From: Gallionellales bacterium GWA2_60_18
GTDB lineage: Bacteria; Pseudomonadota; Gammaproteobacteria; Burkholderiales; Gallionellaceae
Length of the DNA stretch: 64,000 nucleotides
Direction: 5' to 3'
Assembly: GCA_001801105.1 (NCBI GenBank)
Contig: MGWS01000004.1
Location: 1 to 64,000, forward strand
The notes beneath the pieces were generated by a model that searched no databases, was not told the origin of the DNA, and worked only from the letters and a program-made list of their open reading frames with translations. The number at the start of each line of letters is the position of its first letter. Position 1 is the first letter of the stretch. Positions 1-8,642 of the stretch are shown one piece after another. A program made the position numbers and the translations under genes.

Positions 1-1787
1 TGGGGGCGGCCGCCATCCTGTGCGAGATGCACATGGATGCCGAGACCATCGCCGCCACCGTGCTGCATGCCGTGCCGGATTATCAGGAAGGCTGGGCGGA
101 GACGCTGGAGGATCGCTTCGGCGCAAACGTGAAGATGCTGGTGGAAGGCATCTCGCGCATGGAACACATCCGCCAGTTCAGCGAGATGCCGCTGCGCGGC
201 GCCAAGGGCAAGGACAAGGACGAGGCCGCCCAGCAGGTCGAGAGCCTGCGCAAGATGCTGCTGGCGATGGTGCAGGACATCCGCGTGGTGCTGATCAAGC
301 TGGCCGAGCGCACCCAGACCATGCGCGGGCTGTCGCGCGCCGAGGCGGAGCTGCAAAGGCGCATCGCGCAGGAAACGCGCAGCATCTTCGCACCGCTGGC
401 CAACCGCCTCGGCGTGTGGCAAATCAAGTGGGAGCTGGAAGACCTCTCGGTGCGCTACCTGGAGCCGGAGCTGTACAAGCGGATCGCCCGGCTGCTGGAC
501 GAGCGCCGCACCGACCGCGAGACCTATATCGCGGAAGTGATCGCCCGGCTGCGCCAGGAACTGGGCAAGGCCGGCATCGCCGCCGACATCAGCGGGCGCC
601 CCAAACACATCCACAGCATCATCAACAAGATGAAGCGCAAGCAGGTGGATTTCGACCAGCTCTACGACGTGCGCGCGGTGCGGGTGCTGGTCGATGACGT
701 CGCGGGCTGCTATGCGGTGCTCGGGCTGGTGCACGACCTGTGGCAGCCGATCGCCAGCGAATTCGACGATTACATCGCGCACCCCAAGAGCAACGATTAC
801 CGTTCGCTGCACACCGCCGTGATCGGGCCGCGCGGCCTGACGCTGGAAGTGCAGATCCGCACCCAGGAGATGCACCAGCATTCCGAGCTCGGCGTCGCCG
901 CACACTGGCGCTACAAGGAAGGCGGCAAGACCGATGCGCAGTTCGACGAGAAGATTGCCTGGCTGCGGCAGATCCTGGAATGGAAGGAAGACCTCGCCGA
1001 GCGCGGCGACCTGCGCGAGCAGTTCCGCAACGAGCTGTTCCACGACCGGGTCTATGTGTTCACGCCGCAGGGCAAGGTGCTCGACCTGCCCAAAGGCGCG
1101 ACCCCGGTGGACTTCGCCTATACCGTGCATACCGAGCTGGGACACCGCACGCGCGGCGCCAAGGTGAACGGCGGCATCGTGCCGCTCAGCTACAAGTTGC
1201 AGAACGGCCAGCGCGTCGAGATACTCACCGTCAAAGTAGGTGCACCGAGCCGCGACTGGCTCAACCCGTCGCTCGGCTTCCTGCAGAGCGCAAGCGCCCG
1301 CGCCAAGGTGCGGCAATGGTTCAACCACCTGAACTTCGACGAGGATGCCGCGCAGGGGCGGGCGCAACTGGAGCGCGAACTGCACCGGCTCGGCATCACC
1401 TCGGTCAATCAGGAGAAGCTCGCGCAACGGCTGCACTTCAACAAACCGGAAGACTTCTTCGCTGCCATCGGGCGTAACGAGATCACCCAGCCGCGCATCG
1501 CCGCCGCGCTGCGCGAGGAACTGCCCACCAAGGTTGCGGAACCCGCAAGGCCGGCCACCGCGAAACCGGCCGCCGGGCCATCCTCCGAAACGGCGCTCAC
1601 CGTCGGCGGCGTGGACAATCTGATGACGCGGATGGGCAAATGCTGCACCCCCGCGCCGCCCGACACCATCGTCGGCTACGTCACGCGCGACCGCGGCATC
1701 ACCATCCACCGCGTCGACTGCCCGTTCATGCAGCGCCTGCCGGAGAACCGGCGCGAGCGCATGCTCAAGGCACAATGGGCGAAGTGA
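1..1787 (+). CDS. relA: RelA-type (p)ppGpp synthetase, 5' end outside window, no ACT domain
   Basis: Alarmone synthetase that makes (p)ppGpp from ATP and GTP/GDP on stalled ribosomes. The reading frame is open from the first bases, so the start lies outside the window. The N-terminal hydrolase-like domain is degenerate: it reads LLHAVPDY-like where SpoT has HDxxED. The synthetase domain has EFDD (the RelA-type ExDD motif), YRSLHTAV and VQIRTQEMHQHSELGVAAHW. A TGS domain (VYVFTPQGKVLDLPKGATPVDFAY in part) and the zinc-finger/RIS region with GKCCTPAPPD follow. The protein stops at AQWAK, just where family members continue into a C-terminal ACT/RRM domain of about 80 residues, and no ACT-like coding sequence follows the stop. 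Likely a monofunctional synthetase with altered ribosome-dependent control. It could be classed as a generic RelA/SpoT homologue, but the ExDD motif favours RelA. Confidence 0.92.
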   Translation, partial: GAAAILCEMHMDAETIAATVLHAVPDYQEGWAETLEDRFGANVKMLVEGISRMEHIRQFSEMPLRGAKGKDKDEAAQQVESLRKMLLAMVQDIRVVLIKLAERTQTMRGLSRAEAELQRRIAQETRSIFAPLANRLGVWQIKWELEDLSVRYLEPELYKRIARLLDERRTDRETYIAEVIARLRQELGKAGIAADISGRPKHIHSIINKMKRKQVDFDQLYDVRAVRVLVDDVAGCYAVLGLVHDLWQPIASEFDDYIAHPKSNDYRSLHTAVIGPRGLTLEVQIRTQEMHQHSELGVAAHWRYKEGGKTDAQFDEKIAWLRQILEWKEDLAERGDLREQFRNELFHDRVYVFTPQGKVLDLPKGATPVDFAYTVHTELGHRTRGAKVNGGIVPLSYKLQNGQRVEILTVKVGAPSRDWLNPSLGFLQSASARAKVRQWFNHLNFDEDAAQGRAQLERELHRLGITSVNQEKLAQRLHFNKPEDFFAAIGRNEITQPRIAAALREELPTKVAEPARPATAKPAAGPSSETALTVGGVDNLMTRMGKCCTPAPPDTIVGYVTRDRGITIHRVDCPFMQRLPENRRERMLKAQWAK

Positions 1788-1900
1788 CGCACAGGAAACA
1801 TATCCGGGCGCTGGACGAAGCCTGAGCACTCCGTGCATACTTCGCGCCCAGGGACAAGCGGCAACAGATTCAACCCGAATAACCCATTGGAAAAAACTGC

Positions 1901-2060
1901 GTCATACCGGCGCAGGCCGGTATCCAGATGATTGCAAATTTCCCGCGAAGCGGGACAACACATTGGTTTGGCCGTTTCTCGAAACTCGCCGCAAGCGGAT
2001 CGTTTTGTCCGCTTTGCGGAACGTATTTTATTGCTGGATACCGGCCTGCGCCGGTATGAC
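1901..2060. repeat. MITE-like element bounded by perfect 27-bp inverted repeats
   Basis: The 358-bp gap between relA and cheY contains two perfectly complementary 27-bp arms at 1901-1927 and 2034-2060. Each arm is itself palindromic (core ACCGGCGCAGGCCGGT). The spacer holds shorter palindromic pieces built on CCCGCGAAGCGGG and CCGCAAGCGGA. This is the form of the extragenic palindrome families common in betaproteobacteria. I see no coding sequence in the gap. It may terminate relA transcription or be a non-autonomous mobile element. Confidence 0.8.
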
Positions 2061-2145
2061 GAAGCGGGGTAGGCAGGCAATCCGCAAAGCGGATGCCCGC
2101 AAATCTGAATTATCAGAAGCATCCTGAAGACAACGGAGATTCACT

Positions 2146-2535
2146 GTGGCAGATCCGAATATGAAGTTTTTGGTAGTGGATGACTTCTCCACCATGCGCC
2201 GTATCGTGCGCAACCTCATGAAAGAGCTGGGCTTCACCAATGTCGAGGAGGCCGAGGACGGCGTCGAGGCCTTGAAAAAACTGCGCGGCGGCGATTTCGA
2301 GTTCGTGGTGTCCGACTGGAACATGCCCAACATGACGGGCATCGAGCTGTTGCGCGCCATCCGCGCGGACGCCAGCCTGAAGCACCTGCCGGTGCTGATG
2401 GTGACGGCCGAGGCGAAGAAGGAGAACATCATCGAGGCCGCCCAGGCAGGCGCCAGCGGCTACGTGGTGAAACCCTTCACCGCCGCCACGCTGGACGAGA
2501 AGCTGAAAAAGATATTCCTGACCATGCAAAAGTGA
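2146..2535 (+). CDS. cheY: Chemotaxis response regulator CheY
   Basis: Single-domain receiver of 129 residues that, when phosphorylated, binds the flagellar switch. The acidic pair (VVDD, residues 11-12), phospho-acceptor Asp in SDWNMPN, Thr in VTAEAKK and Lys in VVKPF are all present, and the length is that of the E. coli protein. The start is GTG at 2146, with GGAG nine bases upstream. The stop codon overlaps the start of cheZ, so the two are co-translated. No other che genes are in the window; a separate cheYZ pair is common in betaproteobacteria. Confidence 0.95.
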   Translation: MADPNMKFLVVDDFSTMRRIVRNLMKELGFTNVEEAEDGVEALKKLRGGDFEFVVSDWNMPNMTGIELLRAIRADASLKHLPVLMVTAEAKKENIIEAAQAGASGYVVKPFTAATLDEKLKKIFLTMQK

Positions 2536-3179
2536 GCTCCACCATGACTACCCCCACCCCACGCAAAAAACGCACCGCCCCGGCCAGCGATATCAAGGAC
2601 ACCAAGGTCGAAAAGATCGGCCTCGCCACCGCCCGCCTGCACCGCCTGCTGAAAGAACTCGGCCACACCCGCAGCCTGGAAAAATCGGCAGCGACCATGC
2701 CCGATGCGCGCGACCGCCTCTCCTTCATCGACAAATCCATGCACGAAGCCTCGGAGAAGACCATCAGCGCGGTGGAATCCTCGATGCCGCTGACCGGCGC
2801 GAACCGCGCCCTGTGCAGCGACCTCTCGAACCGCCTGGCAGGTGCATCGTTCAAGGAGAACACCGGCCTGATCGAGGAGACCATCTCCCGCCTCGGCGAG
2901 ATCGCCGCCGCGGAAGAGACCATCCACCGCAACCTGATGCACATCATGGAAGCACAGGAATTCCGCGATGTCGCGGGACAGATGGTCAACAAGATCGTCG
3001 GCGCAGCCGTCGAGATCGAGGGCATCCTGCTCGAGATCCTCAAGGAATACGCACCCGACACCAAAGACTCGCTGATCAGCACCGAAGGCCTGACCTCCGG
3101 ACCATCGACCCACAAGGTGAACGACAGCGTCAACGGCCAGGACGAAGTGGACGACCTGCTCGCCTCGCTGGGGCTGTGA
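2532..3179 (+). CDS. cheZ: Protein phosphatase CheZ
   Basis: Removes the phosphate from CheY-P to end the tumble signal. The protein has 215 residues and is mostly helical. The catalytic region reads [16 protein letters not shown] with the essential Gln in the RDVAGQ segment. The C-terminus [12 protein letters not shown] is the conserved amphipathic tail that docks on CheY. I chose the GTG at 2532 because it overlaps the cheY stop (GTGA). An in-frame ATG at 2544 would shorten it by four residues, and neither start has a clear ribosome-binding site. It forms an operon with cheY. Confidence 0.93.
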   Translation: MSSTMTTPTPRKKRTAPASDIKDTKVEKIGLATARLHRLLKELGHTRSLEKSAATMPDARDRLSFIDKSMHEASEKTISAVESSMPLTGANRALCSDLSNRLAGASFKENTGLIEETISRLGEIAAAEETIHRNLMHIMEAQEFRDVAGQMVNKIVGAAVEIEGILLEILKEYAPDTKDSLISTEGLTSGPSTHKVNDSVNGQDEVDDLLASLGL

Positions 3180-3239
3180 GATAACGCAAGGCTGCGATCA
3201 GACAGAAGCAACGATCAGAGATGTGCAGATAGTCGCGCT

Positions 3240-3434
3240 ATGGCTACCAAACCAGAGGAACAACTCGCGGATTGCAACAACTGCGCGCACTACTACATCA
3301 CCCACGACGTAAATTTCAGATACGGCTGCCGCGCGCTCGACTTCAAGAGCCAACGGCAACCGATCCTTGTCGTCATAGAGGCTTCCGGACAGCAGTGCCA
3401 CTTCTTCCAGCAAAAAGAGCCGCGCCAGGAATAG
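3240..3434 (+). CDS. Small Cys-rich protein of unknown function
   Basis: A 64-residue protein 60 bp after cheZ on the same strand. It has four cysteines in a CNNCAHYY...YGC...QQC arrangement that could hold a zinc or other metal ion, plus conserved-looking aromatic residues (HYYITHD). I recall similar short proteins in other betaproteobacteria, sometimes loosely labelled as uracil-DNA-glycosylase-like; nothing in this sequence supports that activity. No signal peptide or membrane segment is visible. The function is unknown. Confidence 0.65.
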   Translation: MATKPEEQLADCNNCAHYYITHDVNFRYGCRALDFKSQRQPILVVIEASGQQCHFFQQKEPRQE

Positions 3435-3490
3435 CCCGGCAGATGCAGTGAAGTCATCAGTTTATGAAGTGCGAAGAATGACTGCGCTGT

Positions 3491-3547
3491 GCCAGACACT
3501 CGGGGAACGCGCCGCAAGCTGCGCTCCCCTGAACTCGAATGTTGGGC
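3491..3547 (+). other. attC-like recombination site (degenerate left half)
   Basis: The segment ends in GAACTCGAATGTTGGGC, which looks like the 3' half of an integron attC site. GTTGGGC (3541-3547) fits the GTTRRRY core. A matching but imperfect 5' half starts near GCCAGAC (3491-3497), and GGGGAACGCGCC pairs imperfectly with GCGCTCCCC to form the stem. It lies directly upstream of the YefM/YoeB pair, as expected if that pair were captured as a gene cassette. The 5' core is weak, so this is tentative. Confidence 0.4.
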
Positions 3548-3578
3548 CGCTTGGCGCTCGCAGAGCCACTTGACGCGC

Positions 3579-3594
3579 GTACGCAATAGCGTAC
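3579..3594. promoter_or_regulatory. Palindromic operator of the toxin-antitoxin operon
   Basis: A perfect inverted repeat GTACGC-AATA-GCGTAC lies 29 bp before the antitoxin start. YefM-type antitoxins bind palindromes with a GTAC-type core and repress their own operon, so this is the likely operator. The role is inferred from position and symmetry. Confidence 0.55.
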
Positions 3595-3622
3595 CATGCA
3601 GACTTCTTTGAAGGAGCACGAA

Positions 3623-3865
3623 ATGAACACACTTACCGCCAGCGAAGCTCGCGCAAATCTCTACCGGCTCATTGATCAAACAGTAGAGTCTCATGAGCCC
3701 ATCATCATTTCCGGAAAACGCAGCAGTGCCGTGCTGCTCTCTGCGGAAGATTGGAGCGCAATTCAAGAAACCTTGTACCTGTTGGCCGTACCGGACATGC
3801 GCGAGTCCATCAAAGCTGGTATGGCCGAGCCCCTCGCAAAGAGCTCGAAGGAAATTAAGTGGTGA
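3623..3865 (+). CDS. YefM/Phd-family antitoxin
   Basis: Type II antitoxin of 80 residues that should neutralise the YoeB-like toxin encoded next and repress the operon. The N-terminus TASEARANLYRLIDQTVE is the YefM/Phd DNA-binding dimer fold, followed by PIIISGKRSSAVLLSAEDW, the family's beta-strand signature. The C-terminal part is the expected toxin-wrapping tail. I place the start at ATG 3623 because AAGGAG lies six bases upstream; an upstream ATG at 3596 would run through the operator region. Its stop overlaps the toxin start. The pair is flanked by attC-like cores, so it may have arrived as an integron cassette. Confidence 0.88.
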   Translation: MNTLTASEARANLYRLIDQTVESHEPIIISGKRSSAVLLSAEDWSAIQETLYLLAVPDMRESIKAGMAEPLAKSSKEIKW

Positions 3866-4125
3866 GTTGGGCTATTGTTTATGCGAAGCAAGCAATGAAG
3901 GATGCAAAGAAGCTTGCTGCAAGAGGACTAAAACCAAAGGCTCAAGAACTACTCGCGGTTCTTGCCAACGACCCATTTCAAAATCCACCACCCTTTGAGA
4001 AGTTGGTCGGTGATCTTGTCGGCGCATACTCCCGCCGCATCAATATTCAGCACCGCATAGTGTACGAAGTCTTTACCAAAGAGAAAACGGTACGCGTCCT
4101 ACGTATGTGGACACACTATGAGTGA
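3859..4125 (+). CDS. Txe/YoeB-family mRNA interferase toxin
   Basis: RelE-fold ribosome-dependent endoribonuclease of about 88 residues. Family features include the AKKLAARGLKPKAQELL helix, the PFEKL segment supplying the acidic residue, YSRRINIQHRIVYEV and a C-terminal THYE carrying the conserved His. Two adjacent GTG codons (3859 and 3862) are possible starts, both overlapping the antitoxin stop, so translation is coupled. Seven bases after the stop, GCTCAAC fits an attC 5' core. The genes look intact, so an active module is likely. Confidence 0.87.
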   Translation: MVSWAIVYAKQAMKDAKKLAARGLKPKAQELLAVLANDPFQNPPPFEKLVGDLVGAYSRRINIQHRIVYEVFTKEKTVRVLRMWTHYE

Positions 4126-4131
4126 GTAGAG

Positions 4132-4138
4132 GCTCAAC
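4132..4138 (+). other. attC 5'-core-like heptamer (truncated site)
   Basis: GCTCAAC matches the RYYYAAC consensus of an attC 5' core and sits seven bases after the toxin stop, where a cassette's attC would begin. No GTTRRRY partner follows before the next gene, so the site, if real, is truncated. A heptamer alone is weak evidence. Confidence 0.25.
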
Positions 4139-4175
4139 CGAACAATCGGGGACCGACTGAGCTAACCCAGTTTTC

Positions 4176-4718
4176 TCATGAACCACGCCGCCGCTCCCTG
4201 GCGCGCCACTTCAGGATCACCGCCGCCCGCCACGCGAAGCGCACTGCGAAATATCCGGTGACCGCCAATCCCGCGGCGAACAGCGGCAGGCCGATCAGCA
4301 GCGGCTGGCCCATCGCCCCCAGCCATGCCCACAGTTCGCCCGCCCAGTTGCCCCAGTGCAGTTCCGGAAATGGCGGCGGCTCCACCCTGCCGCCGTTGCG
4401 TACGCCGCCCACCCACGCGCCGATCTCGTAGGCCAGCAGGTACAGCGGCACGATGGTGAACGGGTTGGTGTAGAAGGTGGTGAACACCGCCACCGGCAGG
4501 TTGACGCGCAGCAGCACAGCCGCCAGCGCGGCAGAGATCGCCTGCAACGGGCCGGGGATCAGGCCGCAGAACAGCCCGACCGCCACCCCGCCCGCGACCG
4601 AGCGGCGATGCATGTGCCACAGGTTGGGGTGGTGCAGCCAGCTGTCGAAGGGACGGAGCCAGCGATGGCGGCGCATGGATTCTTGATGCGGTATGAGATT
4701 GCGGAATAGTTTGCGCAT
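4176..4718 (-). CDS. DUF2062 membrane protein
   Basis: A 180-residue protein of the DUF2062 family, function unknown. It has a basic N-terminus (MRKLFRNLIPHQESMRRHRW), a family-typical HRRSVAGGVAVGLFCGLIPGPLQ stretch, FTTFYTNPFTIVPLYLLAYEIG, and a final membrane segment, for about three hydrophobic spans. It is transcribed divergently from comEC with only 35 bp between the starts, so the two share a promoter region. Genes of this family often sit beside comEC in betaproteobacteria; no role in DNA uptake is established here. Confidence 0.85.
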   Translation of the reverse strand: MRKLFRNLIPHQESMRRHRWLRPFDSWLHHPNLWHMHRRSVAGGVAVGLFCGLIPGPLQAISAALAAVLLRVNLPVAVFTTFYTNPFTIVPLYLLAYEIGAWVGGVRNGGRVEPPPFPELHWGNWAGELWAWLGAMGQPLLIGLPLFAAGLAVTGYFAVRFAWRAAVILKWRARERRRGS

Positions 4719-4753
4719 GGCCTCATTCTATCCGTATGCGCTAATCTACGCGC

Positions 4754-7153
4754 ATGGTCGTCTTCGCCGTCGCTTTCACGTTGGGCGTGTGGCTGCTGCA
4801 ACAGCAGGCCGCGCTGCCGGGGTTCGTCTGGGCATGGTCGCTGCTCCTTCTGGCACCAGCCCTGTTCATCCCGCAAAAGCAACGCTGGCTACGCTTCCTG
4901 CGCACCCTGCTGATCGCCGCCCTCGCCTGCGGCCTCGGTTTCTTTCATGCCGCATGGCAGGCCGAGCAGCGGCTCGCCGTCAGCCTGGCGGACGAATGGC
5001 AGGGACGCGACATCGCGCTGGAGGGCGTGGTCGCGGAGCTGCCGCGCAGCCATGAGCGCGGGCTGCGCTTCCGGTTCGAGGTGGAGCGCACGCTCACGCC
5101 GCTGGCCGTGGTGCCGGAGCGGCTCTATCTCAGCACCTATTCCACCGAAGGGCAGCCCGGCATCCTCCCGAAAGCGGGCGAGCGCTGGCGCTTCACCGTG
5201 CGCCTCAAGCAGCCGCACGGCGGCAGCAATCCGCACGGTTTCGACTTCGAATACTGGGCGCTGGAACGCGGCATCCGCGCGCTCGGCTATGTGCATGGCA
5301 AGGGTGACAACCTGCGCCTCGACGCGGCGGCGGACGGCTTGGGCTACCGCATCGAGGCATGGCGCGAGCGCGTGCGCGACAGGCTGAACGAGGCGCTGGC
5401 CGACGCGCCCTACGCCGGGATATTGAGCGCGCTCGCCATCGGCGACCAGAACAGCATCGCTCAGCCGCAATGGCAGCTCTTCGCGCGCACCGGCGTGACC
5501 CACCTGATGAGCATCTCCGGCCTGCACATCACCATGCTCTCCGGTCTGGGCTTCGCCTTCTGCTACTGGCTGTGGCGGCGCAGCGCGCGCCTCACCCTGC
5601 TGCTGCCGGCACGCAAGACGGCGGCGGTGTTCGCCCTGCTGACTGCCATCGGCTACGCCCTGCTGGCCGGTTTCGGCGTGCCGGCGCAGCGCACCGTGTA
5701 CATGGTCGGCGCGGTCGCGGCGGCGTTGTGGCTGAACCGCAATTTCTCGTCCGGGCAGATACTCGCCATCGCGCTGCTGGGCGTGCTGATCCCCGACCCG
5801 TGGGCGGTATTGTCGCCCGGCTTCTGGCTGTCGTTCGGCGCGGTTGCGCTGATCTTCCACGTCACGGCGCACCGCATCCGGGACAAGCATGCGTCGCAGG
5901 ACAGCGCTGCACGCCTGCCGGCACGGCTGTGGCGGGTGCTGAAGGAATACGCCGGCATCCAGTGGGCGATGACCATCGGCCTGACGCCGCTGCTGCTCGG
6001 CCTGTTCCAGCAGGTCTCGCTGGTCTCGCCCGTCGCCAATGCCGTCGCCATCCCGCTGGTGAGCCTGATCGTCGTGCCGCTCACCCTGCTCGGCGCGGCG
6101 CTGCCGCTGGAACTGCCGCTGTGGCTGGCGCATGCCGCGATGAGCGCGACCATGTCTTTTCTGGGATGGCTCAACGCCCTGCCGCAGGCGGTCTGGACGC
6201 AACACGCGCCGCCCGCATGGAGCGTGGCCTGCGGCCTGGCCGGTGCGGTGTGGTTGCTGCTGCCGCGCGGCTTTCCGGCGCGCTGGCTCGGCGTACCGTT
6301 GCTGCTGCCGATGTTCCTGAATGCACCGCAAGTGCCTGCGCAGGGCGCGTTGCGTCTGGTCGTGTTCGATGTCGGGCAGGGCTTGGCGGTCGCCGCGCAG
6401 ACCAAGTCGCACGCGCTGCTCTACGATGCGGGGCCGGATTTTTCCGGCGAGGCCGACAGCGGCAACCGCATCCTCGTCCCCGCCCTGCGCGCGCTCGGCA
6501 TCGCCGCGCTGGACGGCATGATCCTATCGCACGACGACCTCGATCATACCGGCGGCGCGGCCTCGATCTTGCAGGCGATGCCGGTCGGCTGGCTGTCTTC
6601 CTCGCTGCCGGACGGGCATGCGCTGTTGCAAACGGCAGCCGCAGAAAATGCTACGACCCGGCGCTGCATGGACGGCCAGTCATGGCAGTGGGACAGCGTC
6701 GATTTCGAGTTGTTGCATCCCGATGCGGACAGCCATGGCGATACCAAACCGCGCGACAACGAGCGCAGTTGCGTGCTGCGCATCGGCATCGGCAAGCGTG
6801 CGGTGTTGCTGACCGGGGATATCGGCAAGAGCTCCGAGGCGCGCCTGACCGCGCTGCATGCCGATAAACTCTCCGTCGATCTGCTGGTGGTGCCGCACCA
6901 CGGCAGCAAGAACTCGTCGTCCATCGAGTTCGTCGCCGCCACGCTGCCGGATTACGCAGTATTCACCAGCGGCTACCGCAACCGCTTCGGCCATCCGCAT
7001 GAGACGGTGCAGCAACGCTATGCCGACAGCGGCGCGGAGCTGCTGCGCTCGGACGAGGACGGCGCGATCCTGGTCGGAATGGATGGGCAGGGATTAAAGG
7101 TAGAACGCTACCGCAGGACGCACCGGCGCTACTGGACACACCAGAGCTCATGA
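4754..7153 (+). CDS. comEC: DNA uptake channel protein ComEC/Rec2
   Basis: Inner-membrane protein that transports single-stranded DNA during natural transformation. The 799 residues contain N-terminal membrane spans, a DUF4131-type soluble domain (about residues 60-200), the Competence membrane domain starting near ILSALAIGDQNSI and THLMSISGLHITMLSG, and a C-terminal metallo-beta-lactamase-like domain (from about 530) with SHDDLDHTGG and VVPHHGSKNSSS. The metal-binding motifs look intact. The ATG at 4754 opens the first membrane span. Other competence genes are not in the window, so whether the cell is transformable cannot be told. Confidence 0.93.
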   Translation: MVVFAVAFTLGVWLLQQQAALPGFVWAWSLLLLAPALFIPQKQRWLRFLRTLLIAALACGLGFFHAAWQAEQRLAVSLADEWQGRDIALEGVVAELPRSHERGLRFRFEVERTLTPLAVVPERLYLSTYSTEGQPGILPKAGERWRFTVRLKQPHGGSNPHGFDFEYWALERGIRALGYVHGKGDNLRLDAAADGLGYRIEAWRERVRDRLNEALADAPYAGILSALAIGDQNSIAQPQWQLFARTGVTHLMSISGLHITMLSGLGFAFCYWLWRRSARLTLLLPARKTAAVFALLTAIGYALLAGFGVPAQRTVYMVGAVAAALWLNRNFSSGQILAIALLGVLIPDPWAVLSPGFWLSFGAVALIFHVTAHRIRDKHASQDSAARLPARLWRVLKEYAGIQWAMTIGLTPLLLGLFQQVSLVSPVANAVAIPLVSLIVVPLTLLGAALPLELPLWLAHAAMSATMSFLGWLNALPQAVWTQHAPPAWSVACGLAGAVWLLLPRGFPARWLGVPLLLPMFLNAPQVPAQGALRLVVFDVGQGLAVAAQTKSHALLYDAGPDFSGEADSGNRILVPALRALGIAALDGMILSHDDLDHTGGAASILQAMPVGWLSSSLPDGHALLQTAAAENATTRRCMDGQSWQWDSVDFELLHPDADSHGDTKPRDNERSCVLRIGIGKRAVLLTGDIGKSSEARLTALHADKLSVDLLVVPHHGSKNSSSIEFVAATLPDYAVFTSGYRNRFGHPHETVQQRYADSGAELLRSDEDGAILVGMDGQGLKVERYRRTHRRYWTHQSS

Positions 7154-7294
7154 TTCTGTTGCAATGCCAAGGCAAGCCAGCAGGTATCCTGCCACCCGGC
7201 CCGCGCGCAGTTCCTCGATTGTGTTTTGTGGCTGGATTCGCAATAATGCCCACTGGGTAGATGGTGTTTTTGTTTAACCGGGGAGGAAACAAAT

Positions 7295-7633
7295 ATGAAG
7301 CGCACATCGGTTGTTGTAGCAGGCATCCTGTTTGGCATAACTGTTGGGACAAGCAGCGCAACTGCGGGCACGACAGAAATGCCGGAAGTGGCCAAGAAAC
7401 ACAATTGCAACGCCTGTCATACTGTCGAAATATCCGACAAACCCATGCCTGGACCAGCGTGGAAGGATGTAGCGTTGAAGTACCAAAAGGATCCTCTGGC
7501 CAAGGTCAAGATTGTTGCCCAGATCAGCAAAGGCGGTAACGCCAACGGGAGGCACGGCAACATGCCGGCATTTTCCAATCTCGACAAAAACGAGTTGGAT
7601 ATGATCGTGGCATTTATCATGGGTCTGAAATAG
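7295..7633 (+). CDS. Periplasmic class I cytochrome c
   Basis: Small mono-haem c-type cytochrome of 112 residues. It has a signal peptide (KRTSVVVAGILFGITVGTSS then ATAG), a single haem-attachment motif CNACH at about residue 39, and MPAF near residue 91 giving the axial Met. The size and the late MPAF resemble c5/c551-like electron carriers. GGAGG lies upstream of the ATG at 7295. The gene stands alone, with comEC upstream and a convergent radical-SAM gene downstream. The electron partner is unknown; a peroxidase at 34.3-35.3 kb is one candidate. Confidence 0.9.
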   Translation: MKRTSVVVAGILFGITVGTSSATAGTTEMPEVAKKHNCNACHTVEISDKPMPGPAWKDVALKYQKDPLAKVKIVAQISKGGNANGRHGNMPAFSNLDKNELDMIVAFIMGLK

Positions 7634-7768
7634 TTCAGCGGGCTGTGAATTGGAAGGTGACATCGAACACCTTCCAGTCCAACCAGTTACTCGCGCACAA
7701 TCTCAAGTAAAAAGCACTGGCTGGACAGTACCTTACCACCATCGGGCAATCTTCGTTCCAGCGAGAAG

Positions 7769-8623
7769 TCAGCAGCTTATTTTGACGGTCAGGCCGAGCG
7801 CGGCGATGCGCGCGGCGAAGGCTTGCAGCTTTTCCTCCGGCAATGCGGACAAACGCGCCGCTTCCGGCTGTTGCGACGGGCGCGCCAGGCCGTAGAGCAG
7901 CACGCCCTGCGGACGATATCCATCACGCAACAATCCTCCGACGAATTCAACATAGTCATCTTCGTCCTGGCGCGACGGCGCCTCGCCATCCAGCTCGAAC
8001 CAGCAGGTTTGCAGCCAGGTGGGACACAGTTCGATGGCGGCGATCAGGTTGGCACGCACCTTGTCCATGCCGGTGCGGGTATCGTTGATGCGCTGCATCC
8101 CCGCTGCGCTGGCGCGATCGAGCTTGAACCAGACTTCGCCGTTGAGTTGCGCCAGTTCACCCACGCCGCGCTGCACCTCGCTGCGGTGCAGCAGGCTGCC
8201 GTTGGTGATCAGCACGGTCTTCACCGCTTCCGGCACGCCGGTCTCGCGGCGCAGGCGCGCGATGAGTTCGATGACCTGTGCGAATTCGGCAGCGCTGGTC
8301 GGCTCGCCGTTGCCGGACAGCGCGATGTCGTTGAAGCGGCGCGCCTCTTCCGGCACGCGGCGCTGCATGAAGTCGCCGCGCAGCAACTGTTCGAGGAAGC
8401 CGCGCAGTTCCTTTTCCAGCAACTGCAAATCAACGGGTGGTGCGCTGCCGCGCGTCAGGCCGGGAACCTGGCAATAGAGGCAGCGCCAGTTGCAGGCATT
8501 GTCGGGGTTGAGGTTGATGCCGACCGAGACGCCGCCGGCGCGGCGCGACACCACCGGATAGACGTAGGTCAGGTCCGCGCTGGCGCGGTCATGGTCGGTG
8601 GTGCTGAGCAGCTTGCCGGTCAC
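7769..8623 (-). CDS. Radical SAM protein of unknown substrate
   Basis: The cluster motif CNWRCLYC (CxxxCxxC) near the N-terminus marks a radical S-adenosylmethionine enzyme. It is preceded by SRRAGGVSVGINLNPDNA, followed by IALSGNGEPTSAAEF, the glycine-rich SAM-contact region, and later VLITNGSLL. At about 284 residues it has no extra cysteine-rich SPASM domain. An open frame extends to 8731 inside nlpD, but the family-like beginning KLLSTTDHDR suggests the GTG at 8623, just after the nlpD stop. It is the last gene of the surE-pcm-nlpD direction and may be co-transcribed. The reaction catalysed is not known. Confidence 0.8.
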   Translation of the reverse strand: MTGKLLSTTDHDRASADLTYVYPVVSRRAGGVSVGINLNPDNACNWRCLYCQVPGLTRGSAPPVDLQLLEKELRGFLEQLLRGDFMQRRVPEEARRFNDIALSGNGEPTSAAEFAQVIELIARLRRETGVPEAVKTVLITNGSLLHRSEVQRGVGELAQLNGEVWFKLDRASAAGMQRINDTRTGMDKVRANLIAAIELCPTWLQTCWFELDGEAPSRQDEDDYVEFVGGLLRDGYRPQGVLLYGLARPSQQPEAARLSALPEEKLQAFAARIAALGLTVKISC

Positions 8624-8642
8624 GGCACGGATCGAGGCGCGG

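Noticed and set aside
3596..3622. Upstream ATG as start of the YefM-like antitoxin
   Set aside because: It lacks a ribosome-binding site and lies next to the operator; ATG 3623 has AAGGAG at ideal spacing.
4889..6412. 507-codon open frame on the minus strand opposite comEC
   Set aside because: It is Arg/Gln-rich low-complexity translation with no motif; comEC is intact.
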